Position numbers and translations under genes: made by a program. A stretch of DNA of 64,000 bases from Pseudomonas huaxiensis (GTDB taxonomy: Bacteria; Pseudomonadota; Gammaproteobacteria; Pseudomonadales; Pseudomonadaceae): NCBI RefSeq assembly GCF_003231275.1, contig NZ_QKVL01000003.1, forward strand, positions 124,001-188,000. Reading direction: 5' to 3'. Below are positions 16,637 through 25,359 of this stretch, piece by piece (position 1 is the stretch's first letter; each line of letters opens with the position of its first letter). The notes under the pieces were generated by a model. The model searched no databases and was not told the DNA's origin. It saw nothing but the letters and a program-made list of their open reading frames with translations.

Positions 16637-16775
16637 GTGTCAAACTATGTTGTGAGCAATCGGGGCCTGTATTTCAATCGCAACCCATTTGGGTCAATCT
16701 ATGTTTCTGTTGCCTTTACCCCTAATCATCATATAAACCCCGATTTACACGACGGGCTGTGTCAAACTATGTTGT
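16637..16775. repeat. 17-bp direct repeats flanking a 105-bp spacer
   Basis: GTGTCAAACTATGTTGT occurs identically at 16637-16653 and 16759-16775. A diverged third copy (GGGTCAATCTATGTTTCTGT) lies between them near 16690. The oprB-like pseudogene begins directly after the second copy. The repeats may be ends of a lost insertion sequence or a short direct-repeat cluster. No transposase is present. Confidence 0.45.
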
Positions 16776-16776
16776 T

Positions 16777-17060
16777 GATACCCAGCGATCGATCTTGTTG
16801 GTGGCCTTGTTATGCACAGTGGCGTCGCTGAACAAGGTCAGCGCCCGGGCCGGGTTGGTCGCATCCTTGTAGACCTGATGCTGCACCACCCACTAGGCGC
16901 CGTGTTTGTTGTTGTGGGATTTGAGCCTGTATCGCTCAGCGGCTCCTGTGCCACGTCCGCAGCAAGATAGAAATCGTCAGCCTTGGTGGTACTGTAGTAG
17001 CCGCCGACGCGGTATTCGCCGGGCGTTGGAGCAGGAAGTAGTAGAGACCGCCCATTTGCT
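16777..17060 (-). pseudogene. Fragment of a carbohydrate-selective porin (OprB family)
   Basis: The minus strand in successive frames encodes GEYRVGGYYSTTKADDFY, then after a frameshift a segment with a stop, WVVQHQVYKDATNP and ARALTLFSDATVHNKATN. These phrases match the middle of OprB-type porins (the GEYRVGGYY motif and the WVVxQQ-VY strand). At least one frameshift and one internal stop are visible, and both ends of the gene are missing. The left end coincides with the 17-bp repeat at 16759, which suggests disruption by a mobile element. Confidence 0.6.
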
Positions 17061-17302
17061 GTACTCGAAGGCAATAAGGCATGTGCTGACTCGCCAGAGC
17101 GAGTGAAGGAATGCACAATCGCCAGCAATGGCCATCAGAAGCCGTTGGCTCCGCTCAAAAGTGAGATCCGACGAACAGCTGTGGAATTGAGCATTGATCG
17201 ACGTAAAGGTAGGAATTTAAGAAGATTCGCGAATGGTATTCCAAAAGGTATTCCAATAAAAAATTTAACCAAAAATAATCTATAATAATCAACATGTTAT
17301 AG
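17061..17302. other. Non-coding AT-rich stretch with a 12-bp-period tandem repeat
   Basis: No gene is evident. GGTATTCCAA occurs at 17235-17244 and again at 17247-17256. Such short repeats beside a tRNA-like end are common at integrase arm sites, but no integrase lies in the window. The sequence becomes strongly AT-rich up to 17300 and then switches to high-GC Pseudomonas sequence. Confidence 0.35.
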
Positions 17303-17330
17303 AATCAATTCAGATTACCCCGGCCCACCA
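17303..17330 (+). other. tRNA/tmRNA 3'-end-like sequence, candidate island attachment site
   Basis: The sequence TTCAGATT-ACCCCGGCCCACCA ends in CCA and looks like the T-arm plus acceptor strand of a tRNA or tmRNA whose 5' part is absent. It is followed 15 bases later by a rho-independent terminator. It falls exactly where base composition and gene content change. A tyrosine-recombinase island that used a tRNA 3' end would leave such a duplicate at its far edge. The T-loop match is imperfect, so this is only a candidate. Confidence 0.4.
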
Positions 17331-17345
17331 AACGCAAAACAGATC

Positions 17346-17378
17346 AGGCACTTCGCGAATCTCGCAAGTGCCTTTTTT
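17346..17378 (+). terminator. Rho-independent terminator
   Basis: AGGCACTT pairs with AAGTGCCT around a GCGA/TCGC inner stem, followed by six T. No gene directly precedes it on this strand; it probably belonged to the tRNA-like unit at 17303-17330 before island insertion. Confidence 0.75.
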
Positions 17379-17415
17379 GTGCCTGAAAACCCTGATTTTG
17401 CTGGGTACTGACCAC

Positions 17416-17940
17416 TCAACGCTCCAAATACCGCTCCCCCAGATCCCACCGCGACCGCCAGTGAGCACCGTATTTACGCGCTACCTCCGGCATCCCCCGA
17501 ATCACCACCACATTCTCCGAATTGGAAACCTCGGCAGACGCCGCATAGTTGAACGACCCCGTCTCGACGGTATGACCATCAACGATGATTGTCTTGTCGT
17601 GATGGAGGTGAAACTGGTCGTTGGTGCGCAGTTCGATCCCATTTGAAGTCACGAAGTCCATGGCGGCCTTGCTGGTTTTGCCGAGATTTCGTTTCTTGTC
17701 GACCACGATGCGCACCACCACGCCGCGGTTCTTTGCATCCACCAGCGCCTGCGTTATGTCGGTGGCTTGAAAGGCGTAGGCCAGCATCTGGATGCTGTGC
17801 TTCGCGCTGCCGATGGTTTCCAGTACCAGTTTTCGCGCCGAGCCTTCCGGAGAAAACCCGACCTCGACGCTCGGCTCGGCATGGGAAAAAACCGGCATGC
17901 CGAGCAGTATCGCCAGTGCGATGTTGCGAATGGTGGTCAT
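17416..17940 (-). CDS. Secreted phospholipase D-superfamily protein, Nuc-like endonuclease type
   Basis: I start at ATG 17940, giving 174 residues with a signal peptide cleaved after VFSHA (residue 21). The longer frame to 18228 adds sequence of unlike composition. A single HKD motif HHDKTIIVD has His114, Lys116 and Asp121, and GSFNYAASAE follows. One motif in a protein this small is the hallmark of Nuc-type nucleases, which dimerise to build the active site. The likely role is nucleic acid or phosphodiester cleavage in the periplasm or outside. It is the first gene right of the island edge and stands alone, divergent from the ABC transporter. Confidence 0.82.
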   Translation of the reverse strand: MTTIRNIALAILLGMPVFSHAEPSVEVGFSPEGSARKLVLETIGSAKHSIQMLAYAFQATDITQALVDAKNRGVVVRIVVDKKRNLGKTSKAAMDFVTSNGIELRTNDQFHLHHDKTIIVDGHTVETGSFNYAASAEVSNSENVVVIRGMPEVARKYGAHWRSRWDLGERYLER

Positions 17941-18184
17941 GGTTAAAGCCCCCCGAGTTGTCTGCTGCTGTGCAAGGCATTGGCTATGTCCAGACGGTAT
18001 CAGCTTCGCACCAGCATGAAGCGCACTCCCGCCCCAAAACCAGACACCCGTCCCGCCTCCTCGCACAAGAATCTTCTGACACCCCTCCGCGAAGCCCTCT
18101 GACACGGGCCTGCGCAAATAATCTGACCACTTGGCCATGTTTTTGCTTTGAAGCTGTTCAAAACAATCACCACCGAGCAGTCCC

Positions 18185-19720
18185 ATGTCCGAATCCCCCC
18201 TGCGCCTGGAGTTGCGTGCCATCACCAAGCGCTACCCTGGCACGCTGGCCAACGACCGCATTGATCTGCGTATCGACGCCGGTGAAATCCATGCCTTGCT
18301 CGGCGAGAACGGCGCCGGCAAGAGCACGCTGATGAAGATCATCTACGGCGTCACCGCGCCAGACTCCGGCGAGGTGTTCTGGGAGGGCCGGCCGGTTCAG
18401 GTCCGTGATCCGGCACAAGCCCGTGGTCTCGGCATCGGCATGGTGTTCCAGCATTTTTCGCTGTTCGAGACGCTGACCGTGGCGGAGAACATCGCCCTGG
18501 CGCTGGGTCGCGAAGCCGGTACGCCGAAGCAACTGGCGCCGCGCATCCGTGAGGTGTCGCAACGCTACGGCATGGGCCTGGAGCCTGAACGACTGGTGCA
18601 CAGCCTGTCGATTGGCGAGCGCCAGCGGGTGGAGATCGTTCGCTGCCTGATGCAGGACATCAAGCTGCTGATCCTCGACGAGCCCACCTCGGTGCTCACC
18701 CCGCAAGAGGTCGATGAGCTGTTCATCACCCTGCGCGCCCTCGCCGCCGAGGGCTGCAGCATTCTGTTCATCAGCCATAAGCTCGGCGAAGTCCGCGCCT
18801 TGTGCCACAGCGCCACGGTGCTGCGCGGCGGCCGAGTGTCGGGCGACTGCGTGCCCGCCCGCTGCAGCGACCTGGAACTGGCACGGCTGATGGTCGGCGA
18901 CGCGGAGGGGCTGGAGGCCAGTTACCCGAAGACCGCCGGCGGCCTGCCGCGTCTACGGGTGGACGATCTGAGCTGGCGCAACAAGGATCCATTCGGCACG
19001 TCCTTCGAGCACCTGCGCCTGGAAGTGCGCAGCGGCGAGATCGTCGGTATCGCCGGGGTCGCCGGCAATGGCCAGGACGAACTGCTCGCACTGCTCAGCG
19101 GCGAGACGCGCCTGCCCGCCAACGAACGCGAGCGCGTCACCCTCGACAACCAGCCGATGGCCAACCTGTACCCGGACGCCCGCCGCGCCCTGGGCCTGGC
19201 GTTCGTCCCCGCGGAACGTCTCGGTCACGGCGCCGTGCCGGACATGAGCCTGGCCGACAACGCTCTGCTCACCGCCTTTCAACAAGGGCTGGTCAGCCGC
19301 GGCCTGATCCGCTCGGGCAAGGTGCTGGCACTGGCCGAAGAGATCATCCAGCGCTTCGCGGTGAAAACCCCGGACGCCCACACCGCGGCACGCAGTCTGT
19401 CCGGTGGCAACCTGCAGAAGTTCATCCTCGGTCGCGAGATCCTGCAGAACCCCAAGTTGCTGGTCGCCGCGCACCCGACCTGGGGCGTCGACGTGGGGGC
19501 CGCCGCTGCGATTCACCGCGCGCTGATCGCCCTGCGCGATGCCGGGGCGGCGATCCTGGTGATCTCGGAAGACCTCGACGAGCTATTCCAGATCAGCGAC
19601 CGGATCGGCGCCCTGTGCAGCGGGCGTCTGTCGCCGCTCAAGGCCACCGCCGACACCCATCCCGTGGAGGTCGGCGGCTGGATGGCCGGCCAGTTCGATG
19701 CCCCGCAAGACGCCGCCTGA
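18185..19720 (+). CDS. ABC transporter ATP-binding protein, nucleoside/BMP type (YufO/NupA-like)
   Basis: A 511-residue protein with two ABC domains. The first has a canonical GENGAGKST Walker A near residue 39, the SIGERQRVEI signature and LLILDEPTSV Walker B. The second has the degenerate GVAGNGQDE loop, SGGNLQKFILGRE signature and AHPTWGVDVGA, as usual for this family, so one of its two ATP sites is probably weak. It energises the permease pair encoded next (19733 and 20894). With the BMP-type binding protein at 21994 it forms an importer for nucleosides or related purines. Confidence 0.92.
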   Translation: MSESPLRLELRAITKRYPGTLANDRIDLRIDAGEIHALLGENGAGKSTLMKIIYGVTAPDSGEVFWEGRPVQVRDPAQARGLGIGMVFQHFSLFETLTVAENIALALGREAGTPKQLAPRIREVSQRYGMGLEPERLVHSLSIGERQRVEIVRCLMQDIKLLILDEPTSVLTPQEVDELFITLRALAAEGCSILFISHKLGEVRALCHSATVLRGGRVSGDCVPARCSDLELARLMVGDAEGLEASYPKTAGGLPRLRVDDLSWRNKDPFGTSFEHLRLEVRSGEIVGIAGVAGNGQDELLALLSGETRLPANERERVTLDNQPMANLYPDARRALGLAFVPAERLGHGAVPDMSLADNALLTAFQQGLVSRGLIRSGKVLALAEEIIQRFAVKTPDAHTAARSLSGGNLQKFILGREILQNPKLLVAAHPTWGVDVGAAAAIHRALIALRDAGAAILVISEDLDELFQISDRIGALCSGRLSPLKATADTHPVEVGGWMAGQFDAPQDAA

Positions 19721-19732
19721 CGAGAGCCCACC

Positions 19733-20833
19733 ATGCTGTTATCCCTCGAACCCCGTACCCAGCAGTCGCGCGCCATGCTTCTGCTTTCGCCGTTGCTCGC
19801 CGGGCTGCTGACCCTGATCAGCGGAGCGATCCTGTTCGCCGCGCTGGGTCATGATCCGCTGCAGACGTTCCACACCCTGCTGATCGAGCCAATCAGCGAC
19901 TTCTACGGCATCTCCGAGTTGCTGCTCAAGGCACTGCCGATTCTGCTCTGCGCCTTCGGCTTGTCCGTGGCATATCAGGCGCGTATCTGGAACATCGGCG
20001 CCGAAGGCCAGTTGCTGATGGGCGCGCTGGCCGGCAGTGCGCTGGCCATCCACCTCATCGATTGGCAAAGCCGCTGGGCGCTGCTCTGGGTGCTCGCCGC
20101 CGGCAGCCTCGCCGGCGCCTTGTGGGGCGCGCTGGCAGCCTGGCTGCGCACGCGGTTCAACGCCAACGAAATCCTCACCACCATCATGCTCAACTACATC
20201 GCCCTGAACCTGCTGCTGTTCTTCGTCCACGGCCCACTCAAGGACCCCGACGGTTTCAGCTTCCCGCAGTCGGCGATGTTCGGTGACGCCAGCCGCCTGC
20301 CGGCACTGTTCGAGGACGGCCGCGTGCACATCGGCCTGTACTTCGTGCTGTTGGCGCTGGTCGCGGTGTGGGTGCTGCTGCACAAGAGCTTTCTCGGGTT
20401 CCAGATCAAGGTGCTCGGCCTGGACCAGCGCGCTGCCGGTTTCGTCGGTTTCCGCGAGAAGCGCCTGGTGTGGCTGGCCCTGCTGATCAGCGGCGGCCTG
20501 GCGGGTTTGGCCGGGGTCAGCGAAGTCACCGGGCCGATTGGCCAACTGGTGCCGCAGGTGTCGCCCGGCTACGGCTACGCGGCGATCACCGTGGCGTTTC
20601 TCGGTCGCTTGAATCCGTTCGGCATCCTCGCTGCGGGCCTGCTCATGGCGCTGCTCTACCTCGGCGGCGAGAACGCGCAGATGACCCTCAACCTGCCGCA
20701 ATCACTGACCGGGCTGTTCCAGGGAATGATGCTGTTCTACCTGCTCGCCTGCGATGTGCTGATCCTCTACACGCCCCGGCTGAAGCTGAACCGACGTCGC
20801 CGCGCCGCGCTCGCTGAAACGGCCAGCGCCTGA
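19733..20833 (+). CDS. ABC transporter permease, nucleoside/BMP type (YufP/NupB-like)
   Basis: A 366-residue inner-membrane permease of the branched/BPD_transp_2 class with about nine or ten helices. The cytoplasmic coupling region NANEILTTIMLNYIALNLL is characteristic of this subfamily. GFVGFREKRLVWLALLISGGLAGLAG follows in the second half. It starts 12 bases after the ATPase gene with GAGAG upstream. It forms the translocation pore with the next permease. Confidence 0.92.
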   Translation: MLLSLEPRTQQSRAMLLLSPLLAGLLTLISGAILFAALGHDPLQTFHTLLIEPISDFYGISELLLKALPILLCAFGLSVAYQARIWNIGAEGQLLMGALAGSALAIHLIDWQSRWALLWVLAAGSLAGALWGALAAWLRTRFNANEILTTIMLNYIALNLLLFFVHGPLKDPDGFSFPQSAMFGDASRLPALFEDGRVHIGLYFVLLALVAVWVLLHKSFLGFQIKVLGLDQRAAGFVGFREKRLVWLALLISGGLAGLAGVSEVTGPIGQLVPQVSPGYGYAAITVAFLGRLNPFGILAAGLLMALLYLGGENAQMTLNLPQSLTGLFQGMMLFYLLACDVLILYTPRLKLNRRRRAALAETASA

Positions 20834-20893
20834 CGCCCCCTCTCACTCTTTCGCTTGGCTGCCGCCGCCTGCGCGCAGCCTGAGGCTTCGACT

Positions 20894-21820
20894 ATGGATC
20901 TCGATCTGTTTGGCAACATCCTCTACGCCATGGTGCGCTGCGGCACCCCGCTGCTGCTGGTCGCCCTCGGCGAACTGGTGTGCGAGAAGAGCGGCGTACT
21001 CAACCTCGGCCAGGAAGGCATGATGCTGTTCGGCGCGGTGATCGGTTTCATCGCCGCCTTCGCCACCGGCAACCTGTGGCTTGGCGTGCTCATGGCCTGC
21101 GTGGCCGGCATGCTGTTGTCGTCGCTGTTCGCCCTGGTGGCGCTCGGCTGTCAGGCCAATCAGGTCGCCACGGGCCTGGCGCTGACCATCTTCGGTGTCG
21201 GCCTGTCGTCCTTCGTCGGCGCGGCGTGGGTCGGCAAGCCGCTGACCGGCTTCGAGCCGGTAGCCATCCCGCTGCTGGCCGACCTGCCGATCATCGGCCA
21301 CATGCTGTTCAACCAGGATGTGCTGGTTTACCTGTCCTTCGTGCTGTTCGGAGTGATCGCCTGGGTCCTGCTGAAAAGCCGCATCGGCCTGATCCTCCAG
21401 GCTGTCGGCGAAAACCCCGACGCCGCCAGCGCCATGGGCTTGCCGGTGCTGCGGGTGCGGACCCTGGCGGTGCTGTTCGGTGGGGCCATGGCCGGTCTGG
21501 CCGGTGGTTACCTGTCGCTGGCCTACACGCCGATGTGGGCAGAAAACATGACCGCCGGACGCGGCTGGATTGCCCTGGCACTGGTGGTGTTCGCCAGTTG
21601 GCGCGTGTTCCGCGTCCTGCTCGGCGCGTACCTGTTCGGCCTGGCCAGCATCCTTCATCTGGTGGCCCAGGGTATCGGTGTCAGCTTCCCGGCCAACCTG
21701 CTGGCGATGCTGCCGTATGTGGCGACCATCCTGGTGCTGGTGGTGCTGTCGCGGGATGCGATCAAGACCCGGCTGTATGCGCCGGTTTCCCTGGGGCAGC
21801 CGTGGAAGGCGGGGCACTGA
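20894..21820 (+). CDS. ABC transporter permease, nucleoside/BMP type (YufQ/NupC-like)
   Basis: A 308-residue permease starting MDLDLFGNILYAMVRCGTP at 20894, preceded by GAGG; a start at 20855 would add a non-membrane stretch without support. The conserved region EKSGVLNLGQEGMMLFGA lies at residues 30-50 and is diagnostic of the second permease of this system. It pairs with the protein encoded at 19733. Confidence 0.92.
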   Translation: MDLDLFGNILYAMVRCGTPLLLVALGELVCEKSGVLNLGQEGMMLFGAVIGFIAAFATGNLWLGVLMACVAGMLLSSLFALVALGCQANQVATGLALTIFGVGLSSFVGAAWVGKPLTGFEPVAIPLLADLPIIGHMLFNQDVLVYLSFVLFGVIAWVLLKSRIGLILQAVGENPDAASAMGLPVLRVRTLAVLFGGAMAGLAGGYLSLAYTPMWAENMTAGRGWIALALVVFASWRVFRVLLGAYLFGLASILHLVAQGIGVSFPANLLAMLPYVATILVLVVLSRDAIKTRLYAPVSLGQPWKAGH

Positions 21821-21993
21821 TGCACCAGCAAAGGGCGACCTTAAAAGCATCACGCACCACCCCAGAACCGATCCGCTACACCCCAATCGCTACACCCCGC
21901 AAAAACCCGGTTTTTGCCCGCTTGGTCAGCTTTTTGCAGTAAGGGAAAAGCCCGACACGGCCACTATAAAAGACCTACAGGAGCCAACCCCAG

Positions 21994-23076
21994 ATGCATC
22001 AGAAGAAAAGCAAAAACCTGCTACGCACCCTCGCTGCCGCCATCGGCCTGAGCACCGCGCTGTCCGCCTACGCCGCTGATCCACTGAAGGTCGGCTTCGT
22101 CTACATCGGCCCGATCGGCGACCACGGCTGGACCTATCAGCACGAGCAGGGCCGCCAGGCGCTGATCAAGCAGTTCGGCGACAAGATCGACACCAGCTTC
22201 GTCGAGAATGTGCCGGAAGGCGCCGACGCCGAGCGGGTGATCCGCAACATGGCCAAGGGCGGCTACGACCTGGTGTTCGCCACCTCGTTCGGCTACATGA
22301 ACCCCACCGCCAAGGTCGCCAAGCAGTTCCCGAAAGTGACCTTCGAACACGCCACCGGCTACAAGCAGGACAAGAACCTCGGCACCTACCTGGCGACGTC
22401 CTACGAGGGTCGCTACGTCGGCGGTTTCCTCGCCGCGAAGATGACCAAGAGCAAGAAGATCGGCTACGTCGCCTCCTTCCCGATCCCGGAAGTGCTGCGC
22501 GATATCAACGCCATCCAGCTGGCCCTGGACAAGTACAACCCCGGCACCGAAATCAAGGTGGTGTGGGTCAACTCCTGGTTCGATCCGGGCAAGGAAGCCG
22601 ACGCCGCCAACGCGCTGATCGACCAGGGCGTCGATGTGGTCTTCCAGCACACCGACAGCCCGGCACCGATCCAGACCGCCGAACGCCGCGGTGTCTATGC
22701 CGTGGGCTACGCCTCGGACATGGCGCACTTCGGGCCGAAAGCCGTGCTGACCTCCATCGTCAACAACTGGGGCCCGCACTACATCAAGAGCACTCAGGCG
22801 GTCATCGACGGTACCTGGAAATCCCAGGATTACTGGGGCGGCCTGGCTGAAGGCACGGTCGAACTGCCGATCAGCGACCTGGTCCCGGCCGACGTGAAAA
22901 GCGAAGCCGAGCAGATCATCGCCAGCATCAAGGACGGCTCGTTCCACCCGTTCACCGGCCCGATCCTGGACCAGAGCGGCGCGGTCAAGATCGCCGAGGG
23001 CGCCGTGGCCAGCAACGCCGAACTGGCGGGCATGAACTACTACGTCAAAGGCATCGCCGCGCAACTGCCGAAGTAA
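21994..23076 (+). CDS. BMP-family ABC substrate-binding protein
   Basis: A 360-residue periplasmic binding protein with a cleavable signal (cut after AYA, residue 27) and no lipobox. The start of the mature form, PLKVGFVYIGPIGDHGWTYQHEQGR, is the standard BMP signature. Further on are YDLVFATSFGY and VFQHTDSPAPIQTAE. Relatives bind purine nucleosides or purine bases. It lies 173 bases after the permeases on the same strand and ends in a strong terminator. With its neighbours it would import a purine-like compound that crosses the outer membrane through the porin at 24515. Confidence 0.92.
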   Translation: MHQKKSKNLLRTLAAAIGLSTALSAYAADPLKVGFVYIGPIGDHGWTYQHEQGRQALIKQFGDKIDTSFVENVPEGADAERVIRNMAKGGYDLVFATSFGYMNPTAKVAKQFPKVTFEHATGYKQDKNLGTYLATSYEGRYVGGFLAAKMTKSKKIGYVASFPIPEVLRDINAIQLALDKYNPGTEIKVVWVNSWFDPGKEADAANALIDQGVDVVFQHTDSPAPIQTAERRGVYAVGYASDMAHFGPKAVLTSIVNNWGPHYIKSTQAVIDGTWKSQDYWGGLAEGTVELPISDLVPADVKSEAEQIIASIKDGSFHPFTGPILDQSGAVKIAEGAVASNAELAGMNYYVKGIAAQLPK

Positions 23077-23093
23077 GCGCCGCTGCAAACGCC

Positions 23094-23125
23094 GGACGGG
23101 AGCGCCAGGCGCTCCCGTCCGTTTC
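23094..23125 (+). terminator. Strong stem-loop terminator after the BMP gene
   Basis: GACGGGAGCGC and GCGCTCCCGTC form an 11-base stem with a CAG loop, followed by GTTTC. It ends the ABC transporter operon before the dioxygenase gene. Confidence 0.75.
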
Positions 23126-23299
23126 ACAACCGCGCCGCGCCTATCGCGCGTCGCCTCAAGGCTGTGCCGCCGTCCCTCCCACCGGAGAACCGCGCACAAG
23201 ATCGGCCCCGCCGATCTCTTCGCTGCATGGGTACGAGAAGACTCGCAGCACCACGGACCCGCCCACCGACACCGGGGTCCGCACTTCTTGGAGCCAACC

Positions 23300-24265
23300 A
23301 TGAACACCCTGCCGATCATCGATATCGCCCCGCTGTACCAGGACGACCCCGCCGCCCGCCAGGCCGTGGCCCGGCAGATCGACGCCGCCTGCCGCCAATG
23401 GGGTTTCTACTACATCAAGGGGCACCCGATCCCGGCCACGCGCATCGCCGAACTGAACGCCGCCGCGGTAGATTTCTTCGCCCGCCCGGCGGAAGAAAAA
23501 CTGCGTATCGACATCACCCGCAGCGCCCACCACCGCGGCTACGGCGCCATCGCCACCGAACAACTCGACCCGAGCCGGCCGAGTGATCTCAAGGAAACCT
23601 TCGACATGGGTTTCCACATGAGCGCCGAGCATCCCGACGTGCTCGCGGAAAAACCGCTGCGCGGCCCCAACCGTCACCCGGACATTCCTGGCTGGGAAAC
23701 GCTGTTGCAACAGCACTACCAGGACATGCACGAACTGTCGCTGACCCTGCTGCGCGCCATGGCCGAGGCGCTGGGCATCGACCAGGACTTCTTCGACCAA
23801 CGCTTCGCCGACCCGATCAGCGTGTTCCGCATGATCCACTACCCGCCGCGCCAGACCGCCAGCAGCGCCGATCAGCAAGGCGCCGGCGCGCATACGGACT
23901 ATGGCTGCGTGACCCTGCTCTATCAGGACAATGCCGGTGGTTTACAGGTGCAGAACCTGGCTGGCGAATGGATCGACGCCCCGCCGATCGAGGGCACCTA
24001 CGTGGTCAACATTGGCGACATGATGGCGCGCTGGAGCAACGACCGTTACACCTCCACTCCGCACCGGGTGATCAGCCCGCTGGGCGTCGATCGCTACTCG
24101 ATGCCGTTCTTCGCCGAGCCGCACCCGGACACCGAAATCAGTTGCCTGCCCAACTGTTCGGGCAGCGATAACTCGCCCAAGTACCCGCCGGTATCCTGCA
24201 GCGCCTACATGCTCTCGCGCTTCGCCGACACCTACGCCTACCGCCGCGAGGAAGCCAAGGCCTGA
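23300..24265 (+). CDS. 2-oxoglutarate/Fe(II)-dependent dioxygenase, isopenicillin N synthase-like
   Basis: A 321-residue enzyme starting at ATG 23300 (GGAG seven bases upstream). The facial triad is His198-x-Asp200 in GAHTDYG and His255 in TPHRV. Arg265-x-Ser267 in DRYS would bind 2-oxoglutarate. The N-terminal DIOX_N region (PIIDIAPLYQDDPAAR) is present. The substrate is unknown. Its place between a purine-type ABC importer and a Tsx-like porin makes a nucleobase or nucleoside derivative a reasonable guess, with oxidative demethylation or hydroxylation as the first catabolic step. It has its own upstream gap of 223 bases. Confidence 0.88.
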   Translation: MNTLPIIDIAPLYQDDPAARQAVARQIDAACRQWGFYYIKGHPIPATRIAELNAAAVDFFARPAEEKLRIDITRSAHHRGYGAIATEQLDPSRPSDLKETFDMGFHMSAEHPDVLAEKPLRGPNRHPDIPGWETLLQQHYQDMHELSLTLLRAMAEALGIDQDFFDQRFADPISVFRMIHYPPRQTASSADQQGAGAHTDYGCVTLLYQDNAGGLQVQNLAGEWIDAPPIEGTYVVNIGDMMARWSNDRYTSTPHRVISPLGVDRYSMPFFAEPHPDTEISCLPNCSGSDNSPKYPPVSCSAYMLSRFADTYAYRREEAKA

Positions 24266-24514
24266 GCCCCGCGATGGCGCAGCAACGCGCCATCCTGAAG
24301 CAACCCCGTCCCGAGCAATAGCGCGCAACCAGGCCGTTGCGCGCTGTTGCGGCAGCGCCAACGCCCCGCTTACCGCCAATAACGAAAAAACACCGGGAAA
24401 AACCGTAATTCTGTCCGGCAAGACAGGAATTGGCGCCGTTCTTGCTCTCTCACTCAAAGCCTGACCAACACGACAGGTTCAACGCTTGAACAACACAAAA
24501 ATCAGGAGCTTTCG

Positions 24515-25306
24515 ATGACTCGCACCACCACTTCCCTGCTGCTGGCGAGCGGTCTGCTGGCAACCGGTCAGGCCATGGCCGGCGACCTTCTGCTGTGGCA
24601 GGACAACAGCCTCACCTACCTCAATGGCGTCGACTTCAAGATCGACCCGCCCAAGCAGCAGACCGTGACCTTCGAACACGCCAGCGGCTGGAGCTTCGGT
24701 GACCTGTTCGTCTTCGTCGACGGCATCAAATATAACACCGACGCCACCAACGGTGCCGGCGACGGCCACAGCTTCTACGGCGAGATCAGCCCGCGCCTTT
24801 CCCTCGGCAAGATCAGCGGCGCCAACCTGTCGTTCGGCCCGATCAAGGACGTGCTGATCGCCGCGACCTACGAGTTCGGCGAAGACGATGTCGACGCCTA
24901 CCTGATCGGCCCGGCCGTCGACCTGAACATTCCCGGCTTCGATTACTTCCAGCTCAACACCTACCTGCGCACCCCAGATGGCAAGCGCGACGGCAAGAAC
25001 GTCTGGCAGATCACCCCGGTGTGGAGCTACACCGTTCCGGTCGGCAACTCCAATGTGGTGATCGACGGCTTCATCGACTGGGTCGTCGACAACGACAAGA
25101 GCTATCACGCCAACTTCCACTTCAACCCGCAGATCAAATACGACCTGGCCAAGGCCATGGGCTGGGGCGAGAAGTTCTACGTGGGCGTGGAGTACGACTA
25201 CTGGAGCGACAAGTACGGGATCAGCGACAACAGCTACCTGGGCGAGGAAATCCTCGGCGGCACCAACCAGAGCGCTATCAGCTTGTTGGTCAAGGCGCAC
25301 TTCTGA
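24515..25306 (+). CDS. Outer membrane channel, Tsx/OmpK nucleoside-specific family
   Basis: A 263-residue beta-barrel protein with a signal peptide cleaved after AMA (residue 22). The mature start GDLLLWQDNSLTYLNG and the phrase HASGWSFGDLFVFVD are typical of the OmpK/Tsx family. The protein ends in aromatic Phe (KAHF), as outer membrane proteins do. Tsx channels admit nucleosides. It follows the dioxygenase by 249 bases, has AGGAG upstream and ends in a clear terminator. It probably provides outer-membrane entry for the substrate of the upstream ABC importer. Confidence 0.88.
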   Translation: MTRTTTSLLLASGLLATGQAMAGDLLLWQDNSLTYLNGVDFKIDPPKQQTVTFEHASGWSFGDLFVFVDGIKYNTDATNGAGDGHSFYGEISPRLSLGKISGANLSFGPIKDVLIAATYEFGEDDVDAYLIGPAVDLNIPGFDYFQLNTYLRTPDGKRDGKNVWQITPVWSYTVPVGNSNVVIDGFIDWVVDNDKSYHANFHFNPQIKYDLAKAMGWGEKFYVGVEYDYWSDKYGISDNSYLGEEILGGTNQSAISLLVKAHF

Positions 25307-25313
25307 GCCCCGG

Positions 25314-25345
25314 AAAACCGCCCGTGCCTGGCCGGGCGGTTTTCT
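25314..25345 (+). terminator. Terminator after the Tsx-like porin
   Basis: AAAACCGCCCG pairs with CGGGCGGTTTT around TGCCTGGC. It is nearly symmetric and may serve both the porin (plus) and the LysR gene (minus), which end facing each other. Confidence 0.8.
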
Positions 25346-25359
25346 CGCCGATTCGCCCG

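Noticed and set aside
17303..17330. A complete tRNA gene at the island edge
   Set aside because: Only the 3' end can be matched; no D arm, anticodon arm or 5' acceptor strand lies upstream.
22021..23319. 432-codon minus-strand frame opposite the BMP gene
   Set aside because: The plus-strand BMP protein is unmistakable; the antisense frame has shadow composition.
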